Position numbers and translations under genes: made by a program. Source: Microcoleus vaginatus HSN003 (GTDB lineage: Bacteria > Cyanobacteriota > Cyanobacteriia > Cyanobacteriales > Microcoleaceae). Taken from it: DNA of 64,000 bases. The stretch covers positions 2,803,501 to 2,867,500 of the forward strand of contig NZ_CP031705.1 in assembly GCF_022701255.1 (NCBI RefSeq). Direction: 5' to 3'. Below the pieces are notes generated by a model. It made no database searches, was not told the DNA's origin, and saw nothing but the letters and a program-made list of their open reading frames with translations. Below are positions 63,902 through 64,000 of this stretch, piece after piece. Positions within the stretch are counted from its first letter, which is position 1; each line of letters begins with the position of its first letter.

Positions 63902-64000
63902 TGATGTTTTGACGCTCCACCGCCAGACAGAAACGGGGATACTTCCAGAGAGATTTTTTGGGAGAAAACTGCAAAAAATTTGATTTTTAAAGGCGTAGTC

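Noticed and set aside
1..64000. tRNA genes and CRISPR arrays
   Set aside because: No T-arm/acceptor pattern and no regularly spaced direct repeats of CRISPR type were seen.

Overview
The window comes from a filamentous, Microcoleus/Oscillatoria-type cyanobacterium. Evidence seen in the sequence is the dense scatter of HIP1-like GCGATCGC words, an RpaA-type response regulator, a CP43/IsiA-like antenna fragment, a CAAD-domain protein, a DUF1997 protein, and many short palindromic intergenic repeats. I see no tRNA, rRNA or CRISPR array.

Layout. 0-8 kb: polysaccharide/lipid glycosylation and dTDP-rhamnose genes (two GT-C-like membrane proteins, a GT2, a 600-residue membrane protein, rfbD, rfbC, a methyltransferase). 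8-13.3 kb: accessory island with a Uma2 nuclease, a junction of two broken genes, a minus-strand cassette of glycine-zipper/coiled-coil and TPR proteins with small partners, and a divergent HTH-like gene. 13.5-17.2 kb: three-gene sugar operon (SDR epimerase, GT2, 630-residue membrane protein paralogous to the one at 4-5.9 kb). 17.4-23.4 kb: a type I-like export unit (HlyD adaptor, cNMP-domain ABC exporter with a dead C39 domain, PpiC isomerase). 23.7-30.5 kb: three glycosyltransferase-type genes including a GT4+GT2+GT41 protein and a methyltransferase-GT fusion. 30.5-39.7 kb: mixed housekeeping (Uma2, MOSC, monooxygenase, lipoprotein, aroA, CAAD protein, 2-hydroxyacid dehydrogenase, K+ channel preceded by a tiny membrane ORF).

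39.8-50.4 kb is metal- and light-related: cbiMQO cobalt/nickel uptake, a decayed membrane-protein gene, a ferritin-like protein with an FTR1 permease, rpaA, a CP43-like fragment overlapping a PsaL-like remnant, an IS605-type TnpB element with a divergent RHH gene, and a Fur paralogue. 50.6-52 kb holds an HD-like protein and a small conserved ORF. 52.3-57.6 kb is the str operon (rpsL-rpsG-fusA-tuf-rpsJ), followed by a complete IS630 element with TA target duplication, then a Lon N-domain protein, a coiled-coil protein, a pentapeptide protein, pheA, DUF1997 and FHA genes.

The best candidates for something undescribed are (i) the 9.3-12.5 kb cassette, where a TPR gene lies between two copies of the 3' tail of the glycine-zipper gene, and (ii) the overlapping CP43-like/PsaL-like pair at 47.25-48.04 kb, which looks like a collapsed antenna-PsaL fusion.
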